Assembly: GCA_945911015.1 (NCBI GenBank)
Contig: CAMDZW010000021.1
Span: 1 to 62,923, forward strand
Length of the DNA: 62,923 bases
Direction: 5' to 3'
DNA from: an uncultured Propionibacteriaceae bacterium
GTDB taxonomy: Bacteria; Actinomycetota; Actinomycetes; Propionibacteriales; Propionibacteriaceae
The translations under genes were made by a program, and so were the position numbers. This document shows, in pieces, positions 45,123 to 53,146 of the stretch. The notes under the pieces were generated by a model. That model ran no database searches. It was not told the origin of the DNA and worked only from the letters and a program-made list of their open reading frames with translations. Within the stretch, counting starts at the first letter, position 1. The number at the start of each line of letters is the position of its first letter.

Positions 45123-45769
45123 AGCGACGTCTGCGCAGGTTCCTGGGCACCATCGCGATGTTGGTCGTGGTGGCGTTGCTGCCGACCGGGTGGGCGATGG
45201 CCACGTCGGTCACCCATATTGCCCAGGTCGGCACGGTCGATCCGGCACCGGTGGTGATGGTGCTCGGCGCTGCGGTGCACGGTGGCCAGCCGTCTCCGTT
45301 CCTGGCCGGGCGGCTGGACGTCGCCGCTGACCTCTTCGAGCGCGGCAAGGTCAAGGCGATCCTGGTCTCGGGTGACAATGCCGATCCCAGCTATGACGAG
45401 CCGACAGTGATGAAGAACTACCTTGTCGGCAAGGGAATCCCGGCGGACAAGATTGTGCGCGACCCGGCCGGCCTGGACACCTACGACTCCTGTGTGCGGG
45501 CCAGGGACGTGTACGGCGTGACCCACCTGATCGTGGTGTCGCAGGACTACCACGTCCCCCGTGTCGTCGCGGTCTGTCGGGCGGTCGGGCTGGAGACCCA
45601 GGGTGTGGGTGACCGCACGGCACGCGACTTTCCTCAGACCTGGCGCAGGGGCGTGATCCGGGAAGGTGCAGCCAACTGGAAGGCTGTCTGGGACGTCATC
45701 TCGAAACGGACGCCGACCCAGGACCCGTACGACTCGAGCCTGGACGACGCCGTCGGGAGCGACCGCTGA
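45119..45769 (+). CDS. SanA/YdcF-like (DUF218) envelope protein, copy 2
   Basis: 216 residues from ATG 45119. The N-terminal membrane anchor RRFLGTIAMLVVVALLPTGW is followed by VMVLGAAVHGGQPSPFLAGRLD, DLFERGKVKAILVSGDN, and QDYHVPRVVAVCRAVGLETQGVGDRTAR. The organisation is the same as copy 1 with roughly half of the residues changed, so this is an old tandem duplication. Copy 2 has the acidic insertion PSYDEPTVMKNYL where copy 1 has an HHETQAMADWL-type segment. Its last 74 bases overlap the mgtC gene on the other strand. Confidence 0.87.
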   Translation: MKRRLRRFLGTIAMLVVVALLPTGWAMATSVTHIAQVGTVDPAPVVMVLGAAVHGGQPSPFLAGRLDVAADLFERGKVKAILVSGDNADPSYDEPTVMKNYLVGKGIPADKIVRDPAGLDTYDSCVRARDVYGVTHLIVVSQDYHVPRVVAVCRAVGLETQGVGDRTARDFPQTWRRGVIREGAANWKAVWDVISKRTPTQDPYDSSLDDAVGSDR

Positions 45770-46451
45770 CCCGTACGTCCACAGTTCTGACCCCATCGAG
45801 TTCGGACAGCACTCTCACCAGTTCGTCGGCAGCCCCGACTCCTTGGGCTGAGATCGACACGTCGACATAGCCGGGCTCGGCCTCTTCGGAGGTGCGGATC
45901 CCGGAGATGTTCCAGTTGCCGCGCGTGATCTCGGCGACGATGTCGCGCAGCAGACCCTGGCCGTCGAGGTACTCGACCTCCAGCTCGGCCGCGGAGCGAC
46001 GATCCATCTTCCTCAGCAGCGGTCCGACCAGGACGACGATGAAGTGACCCACTGTCGCCACCCCGGCCACGAGGAAGAGCCCGGCCCCGCTGGCCATGCC
46101 GATCGCCGCGGTCAACCACACCGCAGCTGCGGTGGTGAGCCCTCGGACTGCGTCGGCGCGGAAGACGATGATGCCGGCACCGAGGAATCCGATGCCGGAA
46201 ACAATCTGGGCCGCGACACGGCTCGGGTCAATGCTGATGTTGTTCACGGCGATCAGGTCCATGAATCCGAACTTGGACACGACCATGAACAGGGCGGCAC
46301 CCAGACCCACCAACGCGTGGGTCCGTACACCGGCCTCCTTGCCCCGGAACTGCCGTTCGAGTCCGATCAGCAGCGACAACACCAGGGCGATTCCGAGCTC
46401 CGGCAGGTGTTCGAGCTGCCTGAGCCAGGTCTCTGTTTCGAAGATGAGCAT
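45696..46451 (-). CDS. MgtC/SapB family protein
   Basis: 251 residues. ALVLSLLIGLERQFRGKEAGVRTHALVGLGAALF is the MgtC signature region, with about five membrane segments in the first 150 residues. DPSRVAAQIVSGIGFLGAGIIVF and GLTTAAAVWLTAAIGMASG are further conserved blocks. A C-terminal ACT-like cytosolic domain follows (residues 160-230). The last 20 residues are Arg/Ser-rich, probably because the frame continues across the end of the converging sanA-like gene. MgtC proteins support growth at low Mg2+ and modulate ATP synthase. The leader (72 bases) is too short for an M-box. Confidence 0.9.
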   Translation of the reverse strand: MLIFETETWLRQLEHLPELGIALVLSLLIGLERQFRGKEAGVRTHALVGLGAALFMVVSKFGFMDLIAVNNISIDPSRVAAQIVSGIGFLGAGIIVFRADAVRGLTTAAAVWLTAAIGMASGAGLFLVAGVATVGHFIVVLVGPLLRKMDRRSAAELEVEYLDGQGLLRDIVAEITRGNWNISGIRTSEEAEPGYVDVSISAQGVGAADELVRVLSELDGVRTVDVRVSGRSRRRRPGSSRTGPGSASVSR

Positions 46452-46523
46452 GAAGCATCACCGACCTTTCGCAACTATCCACTTTGCCATGGATGGCCAC
46501 GATCGGCACGCAATTCGACCTCT

Positions 46524-48194
46524 TCAGTACCGTTGGGTCCGGTAGTAATTGATCAACGAAGCGGTCGAGGAGTCCTCTGCGGCAAGGGCTTCGGCGTCCC
46601 CGGCGACCGCTGGCGCCAGCCCGGTGGCGAGTTGTTTGCCAAGCTCGACACCCCACTGGTCGAAGGAGTCGATACCCCAGATTGCGCCTTGGACAAAGGT
46701 GATGTGTTCGTACAGCGCGATCAGCTGGCCCAGCACCGACGGGGTCAACGCAGGAGCCATGATCGAGGTCGACGGTCGGTTGCCGGTGAACTCCCGTGCG
46801 GTGACAACCGCCTCGGCAGTCCCTTCGGCGCGCACCTCGTCCTCGGTCTTGCCAAAGGCCAGCGCCTTCGTCTGGGCGAAGAAGTTCGCCAGGAAGAGCT
46901 CGTGCACATCGGTGTCGCCCTCGGTGAGCGGATGCGATGGATTGGCCATGGCGATGAAGTCGGCCGGGATGAGCCGGGTGCCCTGATGGATCAGTTGGTA
47001 GAAGGCGTGCTGGCCATTGGTCCCCGGCTCGCCCCAGAAGACCTCACCGGTGTCACAGGTGACTTCACTGCCGTCGTAGCGAACCCCCTTGCCGTTGGAC
47101 TCCATGGTCAGCTGCTGCAGGTAGGCCGGGAAGCGGTGCAGGTACTGCGCATAGGGTAGGACCGCGTGTGTCTCGGATCCGAAGAAGTTGACGTACCAGA
47201 TGTTCAACAGCCCCATCAGCAAAGGGACATTGTCCTTCGGCTCCGCAGTGGCGAAGTGGGTGTCGATGGCATGGAATCCGGCCAGGAAGTCGGCGAAGGC
47301 CTCCGGACCGATGGCAACGCACACGGAGGTGCCGATGGCCGAGTCGACTGAGTACCGCCCGCCGACCCAGTCCCAGAACCCGAATGCGTTCGCGGGGTCG
47401 ATGCCGAAGTCGGCGACCTTGTCGAGTGCTGTGGACACGGCCACGAAGTGTTGGGTGACCGCTTCAGCGGCGTCGTCCCCGATCGCACCGGCCGCGCGCA
47501 GACCCTCGAGCAGCCAGGTCCGGCAGAGCTTGGCATTGGTGATGGTCTCGACCGTGGTGAAGGTCTTCGAGGCCACGATGAACAGCGTGGTCTCGGGATC
47601 GAGGTCGGCAGTCTTGGCGTACGAGTCGGTCGGGTCAATGTTGGAGATGAAGCGGCATTCGAGACCGTCACGCACGTACGGCTTGAGCGCTTCGTAGACC
47701 ATGACCGGGCCGAGGTCGCTGCCGCCGATGCCGATGTTGACGATGGTGCGGATCGGCTTGCCGGTGACACCGGTCCACTCCCCCGAACGGACCGCACGGG
47801 CAAAGGCATAGACCTTGGCGAGTTCGGCGTGGACATCGGCGACCACATCCTGGCCGTCGACCATGAGCTGGTCCTCGGCCGGGCGACGCAGGGCCGTGTG
47901 GAGGACGGCCCGGTCCTCGGTGACGTTGATGTGCTCGCCGGACAGCATGGCGTCACGGCGCTCAGCCACTCCGCATTCGTCGGCCAGTTGCAGCAGTGCA
48001 TCGAGGACATCAGTGGTGACCAGGTTCTTCGACAGGTCGACGTGGAGATCTCCTGCGGTCCGGGTGAATCGGGCAGCTCGCTCGGGGTCGGCCGCAAACC
48101 ACTCGCGCAGGTCGGGGTCGATTGCTTCGAACAGTGCGGCCAGACGCCCCCAGGCCGGGGTGCTGGTCGGGTCAACCGGGGTGTTGGCAGCCAT
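46524..48194 (-). CDS. pgi: glucose-6-phosphate isomerase
   Basis: 556 residues from ATG 48194 ([13 protein letters not shown]). PGI signatures are [36 protein letters not shown], the catalytic Glu/His region with [23 protein letters not shown], and the C-terminal [15 protein letters not shown]. Interconverts glucose-6-phosphate and fructose-6-phosphate. A LacI-type operator candidate lies about 90 bases upstream. Confidence 0.96.
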   Translation of the reverse strand: MAANTPVDPTSTPAWGRLAALFEAIDPDLREWFAADPERAARFTRTAGDLHVDLSKNLVTTDVLDALLQLADECGVAERRDAMLSGEHINVTEDRAVLHTALRRPAEDQLMVDGQDVVADVHAELAKVYAFARAVRSGEWTGVTGKPIRTIVNIGIGGSDLGPVMVYEALKPYVRDGLECRFISNIDPTDSYAKTADLDPETTLFIVASKTFTTVETITNAKLCRTWLLEGLRAAGAIGDDAAEAVTQHFVAVSTALDKVADFGIDPANAFGFWDWVGGRYSVDSAIGTSVCVAIGPEAFADFLAGFHAIDTHFATAEPKDNVPLLMGLLNIWYVNFFGSETHAVLPYAQYLHRFPAYLQQLTMESNGKGVRYDGSEVTCDTGEVFWGEPGTNGQHAFYQLIHQGTRLIPADFIAMANPSHPLTEGDTDVHELFLANFFAQTKALAFGKTEDEVRAEGTAEAVVTAREFTGNRPSTSIMAPALTPSVLGQLIALYEHITFVQGAIWGIDSFDQWGVELGKQLATGLAPAVAGDAEALAAEDSSTASLINYYRTQRY

Positions 48195-48285
48195 GACGTT
48201 CCCTCTCTCACTTCGACGATGCACGTGGCACACTACCGCGCCACCACCACATCACACAGGGCCAGGGTACCGGTTTCTCGCTGCC

Positions 48286-48301
48286 TGGGAAGCGCTTACC
48301 A
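48286..48301. promoter_or_regulatory. LacI/CelR-like operator upstream of pgi
   Basis: TGGGAAGCGCTTACCA is palindromic apart from one mismatched pair, with the central CG of LacI-family sites. It resembles TGGGAGCGCTCCCA, the operator of CelR-type sugar regulators in actinomycetes. It lies in the spacer between pgi (start 48194) and the end of the UPF0126 gene (48359). Sugar-dependent control of pgi is a fair inference. No LacI-family gene is in the window. Confidence 0.5.
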
Positions 48302-48358
48302 TCCGCGGGACGCACGCTGTCGAGCACCCACCACACAGACACCCGGACCGGGGCGGAC

Positions 48359-48991
48359 TCAGTCCGTGCCGCGCCGGCGCGCCCGATCGAGGTGCGCATT
48401 CGGCACCCGCCACTTGAACTGCAGGGACAACAGGCGGAACACCAGCACGGCCACGGTCACCGAGTAGAGGGCGATCGGCCCCTCCCACCCCAGCTGCCAC
48501 AGCAACACGATCATCCCGGCGCCAGCAAAGGCCGGCACCGCGTACAGGTCGCGAGGGTTGAACAACTGTGGATCGTGATTGGCCACGACATCACGCATCA
48601 GACCACCCCCGACGGCCGTCGTCACGCCGAGCAACAATGCCGCTGGGGGATTCATGCCGAAGTCGAGCGCAATCACCGAACCGGTCGTGCAGAAGACGGC
48701 CAGGCCGACCGCATCGAACATCAGGATCGTCTTCCAGTACCGCTGGACGTGGCCCGACAGGTAGAACATCACGATCATCGCGATCACCGGCGGGAGCAGA
48801 TGGATCGGCTCGTCGAAGGCAGCCGGTGTCCGTCCGATGATCAGGTCACGCAGGACCCCTCCCCCCAGGCCGGTCAGCGATCCCAGCAACAGCGAGGCCA
48901 CGATGTCGAAACCACGCTTGACCGCGAGCAGACTTCCCGACAGCGCAAAGAAGAAGGTCCCCAACAGATCAAGGGCCAACCCCCAGGTCAT
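48359..48991 (-). CDS. UPF0126/TRIC-family membrane protein
   Basis: 210 residues from ATG 48991, eight bases after GGGGG; GTG 49000 adds three residues. Seven membrane segments in two repeated units carry the TRIC-type glycine motifs SLTGLGGGVLRDLIIGRTP and GVTTAVGGGLMRDVVANHDP. Prokaryotic TRIC homologues form trimeric cation channels (K+). The physiological role in this organism is unknown. Confidence 0.9.
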   Translation of the reverse strand: MTWGLALDLLGTFFFALSGSLLAVKRGFDIVASLLLGSLTGLGGGVLRDLIIGRTPAAFDEPIHLLPPVIAMIVMFYLSGHVQRYWKTILMFDAVGLAVFCTTGSVIALDFGMNPPAALLLGVTTAVGGGLMRDVVANHDPQLFNPRDLYAVPAFAGAGMIVLLWQLGWEGPIALYSVTVAVLVFRLLSLQFKWRVPNAHLDRARRRGTD

Positions 48992-49167
48992 CGCTGACAC
49001 CCCCAGGTCACTTCACTCATGGGGCCACATCGGTCAGGGTCAAGGTCATCATGGGCACACACCGTAGGGCACAGATCGCTGCCGTCCCACGCACAGCACC
49101 CGATCGCACCCTGACCGACCACCCGAACGAGAATGTGGGACAGATCAGGATGCATTTGCGCGATGGA

Positions 49168-49186
49168 TTAGGTATGCCTAGCCTTT
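49168..49186. promoter_or_regulatory. IdeR/DtxR iron box covering the fecCD -10 region
   Basis: TTAGGTATGCCTAGCCTTT closely follows the IdeR consensus TTAGGTTAGSCTAACCTAA. The embedded TAGCCT (49179-49184) lies six bases before the GTG at 49191 and would serve as a -10 box of a leaderless transcript. Iron-loaded IdeR would therefore sit directly on the promoter. Confidence 0.8.
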
Positions 49187-49190
49187 GAGG

Positions 49191-50270
49191 GTGACCGTCA
49201 CGACCTCACCACCCACGGATCTGGACGTCGGCACCCCTCGGCCGCCGGCCAGCCCGCGAGGACTGGCCCGCACGATGATGCTGCGCATGGTCGGCCTGCT
49301 GTGTTGTCTGGCCGCCCTGGCCGTGGTGATCGCACTCAGCCTCGGCGTCGGCGCCAAGCAGATCTCACCCGACATCGTGTGGCAGTCGCTGTGGCACTAC
49401 AACATCGATTTTGACGATCATGTCATCATCCGCGAGCTCCGCCTGCCCCGGACCCTGTTGGGCATCGTGGTCGGCATCGCGCTCGGCGTGGCCGGTGCGC
49501 TGATCCAGGCGCTGACCCGCAACCCCCTCGCCGACCCGGGCATCCTCGGCGTCAACGCCGGTGCCGCTTTCGTGGTCACCGTGGCGGTCGCCGTCACTGG
49601 GATCACCTCAATCTGGGGCTACCTGTGGTTCGCCTTCGCCGGCGCACTGCTGGCAACCGTTGCGGTCTATGCAATCGGTATGGCTGGCCGGGGCGGGGCA
49701 ACGCCGGTACGCCTCACCCTCGCCGGCGTCGCCCTCGGTGCGGTGCTCGGCGGGATCTCCCAGTCGATCGCACTGCTGCGCCCCGATGTCTTCGACCGGA
49801 TGCGCTATTGGGGCGCGGGTTCCTTGGCCGGACGACCATCGGAGACGACGTTGGTGGTGGTCGGATTCATCGCTGTCGGGCTGATCATCGCCCTCATCGC
49901 AGCCCGCGGTCTGAACGCCATGGCTCTGGGCAACGACCTCGCCCAGTCACTGGGCACCAACCTCCTCGCGACCCGGATCATGGTGATCATCGCGGTCACC
50001 CTGCTCGCCGGTGCTGCCACCGCCGCGGCCGGCCCGATCGGTTTCGTCGGGCTGATGGTGCCCCACGTGGTGCGGTGGATGGTCGGACCCGATCAGCGCT
50101 GGATCATCCCCTACACCGCTGTCGCCTCACCGGTCCTCCTGCTCACCGCCGATGTGATCGGCCGTGTGGTGGCCCCGCCGGGTGAGCTCCAGGTCTCGAT
50201 CGTGACCGCATTCGTCGGCGCTCCCGTCCTGATCGCCCTGATCCGCCGCAAGAAGGTGAGTGGACTGTGA
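49191..50270 (+). CDS. FecCD-family ferric-siderophore ABC permease (subunit 1)
   Basis: 359 residues from GTG 49191, probably translated from a leaderless mRNA because no ribosome-binding site is seen. Membrane segments start near residue 30. FecCD signatures are RLPRTLLGIVVGIALGVAGALIQALTRNPLADPGILGVNAGA and, later, AGPIGFVGLMVPHVVRWMVG. The protein forms half of the membrane channel for Fe3+-siderophore import. It overlaps the second permease by four bases. Confidence 0.92.
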   Translation: MTVTTSPPTDLDVGTPRPPASPRGLARTMMLRMVGLLCCLAALAVVIALSLGVGAKQISPDIVWQSLWHYNIDFDDHVIIRELRLPRTLLGIVVGIALGVAGALIQALTRNPLADPGILGVNAGAAFVVTVAVAVTGITSIWGYLWFAFAGALLATVAVYAIGMAGRGGATPVRLTLAGVALGAVLGGISQSIALLRPDVFDRMRYWGAGSLAGRPSETTLVVVGFIAVGLIIALIAARGLNAMALGNDLAQSLGTNLLATRIMVIIAVTLLAGAATAAAGPIGFVGLMVPHVVRWMVGPDQRWIIPYTAVASPVLLLTADVIGRVVAPPGELQVSIVTAFVGAPVLIALIRRKKVSGL

Positions 50271-51409
50271 GCAGCACCGTCGAGCGCGAGGGCACCGAAC
50301 CCGGCGACCCGGCTCCCTCTCCGATCCAGCCGTACCCCAGCCGTCCGGGTCCAGCCCGCCCGTACCCGACCCAAGTGAACACGGGCCGTCCGATGATCGT
50401 GGTCCGCGGCCCGCGCCACTCGGGACGCGTCGAACGGCGCACGGTCATGGTCTGCCTCATCCTGGCGGCCCTCAGCATGGCCATGCTGATCGCCTCGCTT
50501 GCGACTGGCGACTTTCCCATTGCCGTACGGGATGTGGTTGCGACCCTGGTCGGTCAGGGAACCGACAAGTACGAGCTGATCGTGCTCGAATGGCGTCTGC
50601 CCCGGGCCCTGATAGCCCTGATCCTGGGTGGTGCCCTCGGCATGAGCGGCGCCATCTTCCAGTCCCTGACCCGCAACCCATTGGGCAGTCCCGACATCAT
50701 CGGATTCAACACCGGCGCCTACACCGGCGCGCTGATCGCCATCATCATCATTGGTGGCGGCTACCTGACCGTGGCTGCCGGCGCACTCGTCGGCGGTCTG
50801 GTGACCGCGGCCGTCGTCTACGTCCTGGCCTACCGCAAAGGGATGCAGGGCTTCCGACTGATCATCGTCGGGATCGCGGTCAGCGCCATGCTCGGCTCAT
50901 TCAACACCTGGCTGATCCTGCGCGCCGATCTCGAGGTCGCCATGGCCGCTGCGGTCTGGGGCGCTGGATCGTTGAGCGGCATCAGCTGGGCGCAGGCCAC
51001 GCCGGCCGTGGTCATCTGCCTGATCCTGGGACTCATTGCGCTGGCCGGTGACTTCTCCGGACGCCAGCTCGAGCTCGGCGATGATGCAGCATCAGCCTTG
51101 GGCACCCGGACGCAGGGTTCACGTCTGGTGCAGACCGTCGTCGGCGTGGCCCTGACAGCTTCGGTGACCGCGGTCGCCGGGCCGATCGGATTCGTCGCCC
51201 TGGCCGCACCCCAACTGGCCCGGCGACTCACCAAAGCATCCGGCACCGGCCTGATCCCGGCCGCACTCATGGGCGCCACACTTCTGGCCGCGAGTGATTG
51301 GATCGCCCAGCACGCCCTCCCTGGGATCACGCTGCCGGTCGGCGCAGTGACCGTCTCACTGGGCGGCGCCTACTTCATCTGGTTGTTGATTGCCGAGGCA
51401 AAGAAATGA
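50267..51409 (+). CDS. FecCD-family ferric-siderophore ABC permease (subunit 2)
   Basis: 380 residues. An unusual hydrophilic N-terminal extension of about 55 residues, rich in Pro and Arg, precedes the first membrane segment. The core has RLPRALIALILGGALGMSGAIFQSLTRNPLGSPDIIGFNTGA and AGPIGFVALAAPQLARRL. It pairs with the upstream permease. Start and stop overlap both neighbours (GTGA, ATGA). Confidence 0.92.
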   Translation: MSSTVEREGTEPGDPAPSPIQPYPSRPGPARPYPTQVNTGRPMIVVRGPRHSGRVERRTVMVCLILAALSMAMLIASLATGDFPIAVRDVVATLVGQGTDKYELIVLEWRLPRALIALILGGALGMSGAIFQSLTRNPLGSPDIIGFNTGAYTGALIAIIIIGGGYLTVAAGALVGGLVTAAVVYVLAYRKGMQGFRLIIVGIAVSAMLGSFNTWLILRADLEVAMAAAVWGAGSLSGISWAQATPAVVICLILGLIALAGDFSGRQLELGDDAASALGTRTQGSRLVQTVVGVALTASVTAVAGPIGFVALAAPQLARRLTKASGTGLIPAALMGATLLAASDWIAQHALPGITLPVGAVTVSLGGAYFIWLLIAEAKK

Positions 51410-52254
51410 GCACTGACATGGAGACCGTCGTCGAGCCGGCACTGGACTTTGACTCCTTCACCCCTGAGCCACGTCTGACCGCACACGGGGTGACCATCGG
51501 CTACGACACCAGGGTCGTGGTGCAGGACCTCGATGTCGCGATACCTGAGGGTGCGGTCACCGTCATCGTCGGCCCGAATGCCTGCGGGAAGTCAACCCTG
51601 TTGCGGTCCCTGGCCCGGTTGCTCAAACCGATCAACGGTCTGGTCACGCTCGACGGGAAGTCGATCCATTCCTATCCTGCCAAGGAAGTGGCACGTCGAC
51701 TCGGCCTGCTGCCGCAGACCTCGATCGCCCCTGACGGCATCACGGTCGCGGATCTGGTGGCCCGTGGGCGGCACCCCCACCAGCGGCTGTGGCAGCAGTG
51801 GTCGGGCGAGGACGAGCGTGTCGTGATCGAGGCGATGGAGGCGACCCGGGTCACCGAACTGTCCCATCGTCTGGTCGACGAACTCTCCGGTGGGCAACGA
51901 CAGCGCGTCTGGGTGGCAATGGCACTCGCCCAGCAGACGCCCCTACTCCTGTTGGACGAACCGACCACCTATCTTGACATCGCCCACCAGATCGATCTGC
52001 TCGAGCTCTGCCGGGAACTCAACCGGGAGACCGGCAAGACGATGGTGGCGGTGCTGCACGATCTCAACCACGCCTGCCGCTATGCCGACCACATCATTGC
52101 CATGAAGGACGGGGCGATCGTCGCCGAGGGCCACCCCAACGAGGTGATCACCGCAGCATTGGTGGAGGAGGTCTTCGAGATGCCGTGCCTGATCATCCCC
52201 GATCCGATTTCACAGACCCCGCTGATCGTGCCGAAGGGTCGCAGCTGGCGTTGA
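51406..52254 (+). CDS. ferric-siderophore ABC transporter ATPase (FepC-like)
   Basis: 282 residues from ATG 51406. Walker A is GPNACGKST, signature LSGGQRQRVWVAMALAQ, Walker B LLLLDEPTTYLD and the H-loop His is in AVLHDLNHACRYAD, a pattern typical of iron-siderophore and B12 importers. It energises the two FecCD permeases. No binding protein gene is adjacent, so a distant lipoprotein must serve the system. Confidence 0.94.
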   Translation: MSTDMETVVEPALDFDSFTPEPRLTAHGVTIGYDTRVVVQDLDVAIPEGAVTVIVGPNACGKSTLLRSLARLLKPINGLVTLDGKSIHSYPAKEVARRLGLLPQTSIAPDGITVADLVARGRHPHQRLWQQWSGEDERVVIEAMEATRVTELSHRLVDELSGGQRQRVWVAMALAQQTPLLLLDEPTTYLDIAHQIDLLELCRELNRETGKTMVAVLHDLNHACRYADHIIAMKDGAIVAEGHPNEVITAALVEEVFEMPCLIIPDPISQTPLIVPKGRSWR

Positions 52255-52315
52255 GCACTGGCCACCCACGCTGACAACACCACACAAAGATCACGATTTG
52301 GTAACAGCAGATTCT

Positions 52316-52334
52316 CCCTGTGGAGCAGGGTTTT
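52316..52334 (+). terminator. weak terminator-like hairpin after the siderophore ABC operon
   Basis: CCCTG (52316-52320) and CAGGG (52326-52330) flank a five-base loop and are followed by TTTT. It lies about 60 bases after the stop of the ATPase gene. The stem is short, so efficiency is uncertain. Confidence 0.35.
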
Positions 52335-52378
52335 CCATGGACCACCCCGCTCGACGGCCATTCCGCGCCGCGCTGATC

Positions 52379-52393
52379 ACACCCATCGGGTGT
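52379..52393. promoter_or_regulatory. inverted repeat upstream of the OpuC-like operon
   Basis: ACACCC-atc-GGGTGT is a perfect six-base inverted repeat, and the flanking ATCA...TGAT extends the dyad with a spacer mismatch. It lies about 110 bases before the permease start and is an operator or hairpin candidate for osmotic control. Confidence 0.35.
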
Positions 52394-52503
52394 CGTGATG
52401 TGGTTGGCTCTAAGGGCGCCGACGACCGCCAGCCGTCCGGCGCGAGGATGAACCCCAGGGGCGCGCACCCGGCGTGTTCCGTGACGTGGAGCGACGTCGA
52501 ACA

Positions 52504-53145
52504 GTGTGGACCTACATCGGTGACCGATGGCAGCAGATCCTCTACAACGCCCTGCAGCACGCGAACTTGGTGTTCCAGGCGGTCATCGTCGCGACGCTGA
52601 TCGCCATTGTGTTGGCGATCGTGGTCGTGAGCGTGCCGAAGCTCGAGCCGGTGGCCAATGCGGTCTCGGCGATCGGGCTCACCATCCCCTCCTTCGCGCT
52701 CGTGGGTCTGTTGATCCCGCTGACCCAGATCGGCACCACAACCGCATTCATCTGTGTCGCCTTCTATGCCGTCCTCCCGGTCCTGCGCAATGCCGTGGTC
52801 GGCCTGGCCCAGGTCGATGCCACCCTGCTCGAGTCCGCACGTGGCATGGGACTGGGCAGGATGTCGTCGATGCTGCGGATCCAGCTTCCCTTGGCCTGGC
52901 CGGTCATCCACGCCGGGATCCGCACCTCGCTGCAGATGTCGATGGGGATCGCCGCGATCGCGGCCTATGTGCTCGGTCCGGGACTGGGCACCTACATCTT
53001 CACCGGCCTGGCGCAGGTCGGCGGCGCAAATGCGGTCCACTCCGCCTTGGTCGGCACGATCGGCATCGTCATCGTCGCCCTGCTGGCCGATCTGATCCTG
53101 CTGGCCGTTGGCCGACTGACCATCTCGAAGGGAATCCGGTCCTGA
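52504..53145 (+). CDS. glycine betaine/choline-type ABC permease (OpuCB-like)
   Basis: 213 residues from GTG 52504, which gives the family-like start (M)WTYIGDRWQQILYNALQH; GTG 52474 adds ten residues. Six membrane segments. The permease EAA-like loop is LLESARGMGLGRMSSMLRIQLPLAWPVI. Together with the next three genes it forms a complete importer for a quaternary-amine compatible solute. No ribosome-binding site of note. Confidence 0.88.
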   Translation: MWTYIGDRWQQILYNALQHANLVFQAVIVATLIAIVLAIVVVSVPKLEPVANAVSAIGLTIPSFALVGLLIPLTQIGTTTAFICVAFYAVLPVLRNAVVGLAQVDATLLESARGMGLGRMSSMLRIQLPLAWPVIHAGIRTSLQMSMGIAAIAAYVLGPGLGTYIFTGLAQVGGANAVHSALVGTIGIVIVALLADLILLAVGRLTISKGIRS

Positions 53146-53146
53146 C

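Noticed and set aside
46452..46523. M-box or other Mg2+ riboswitch upstream of mgtC
   Set aside because: Only 72 bases separate mgtC from pgi and no long structured leader is present.
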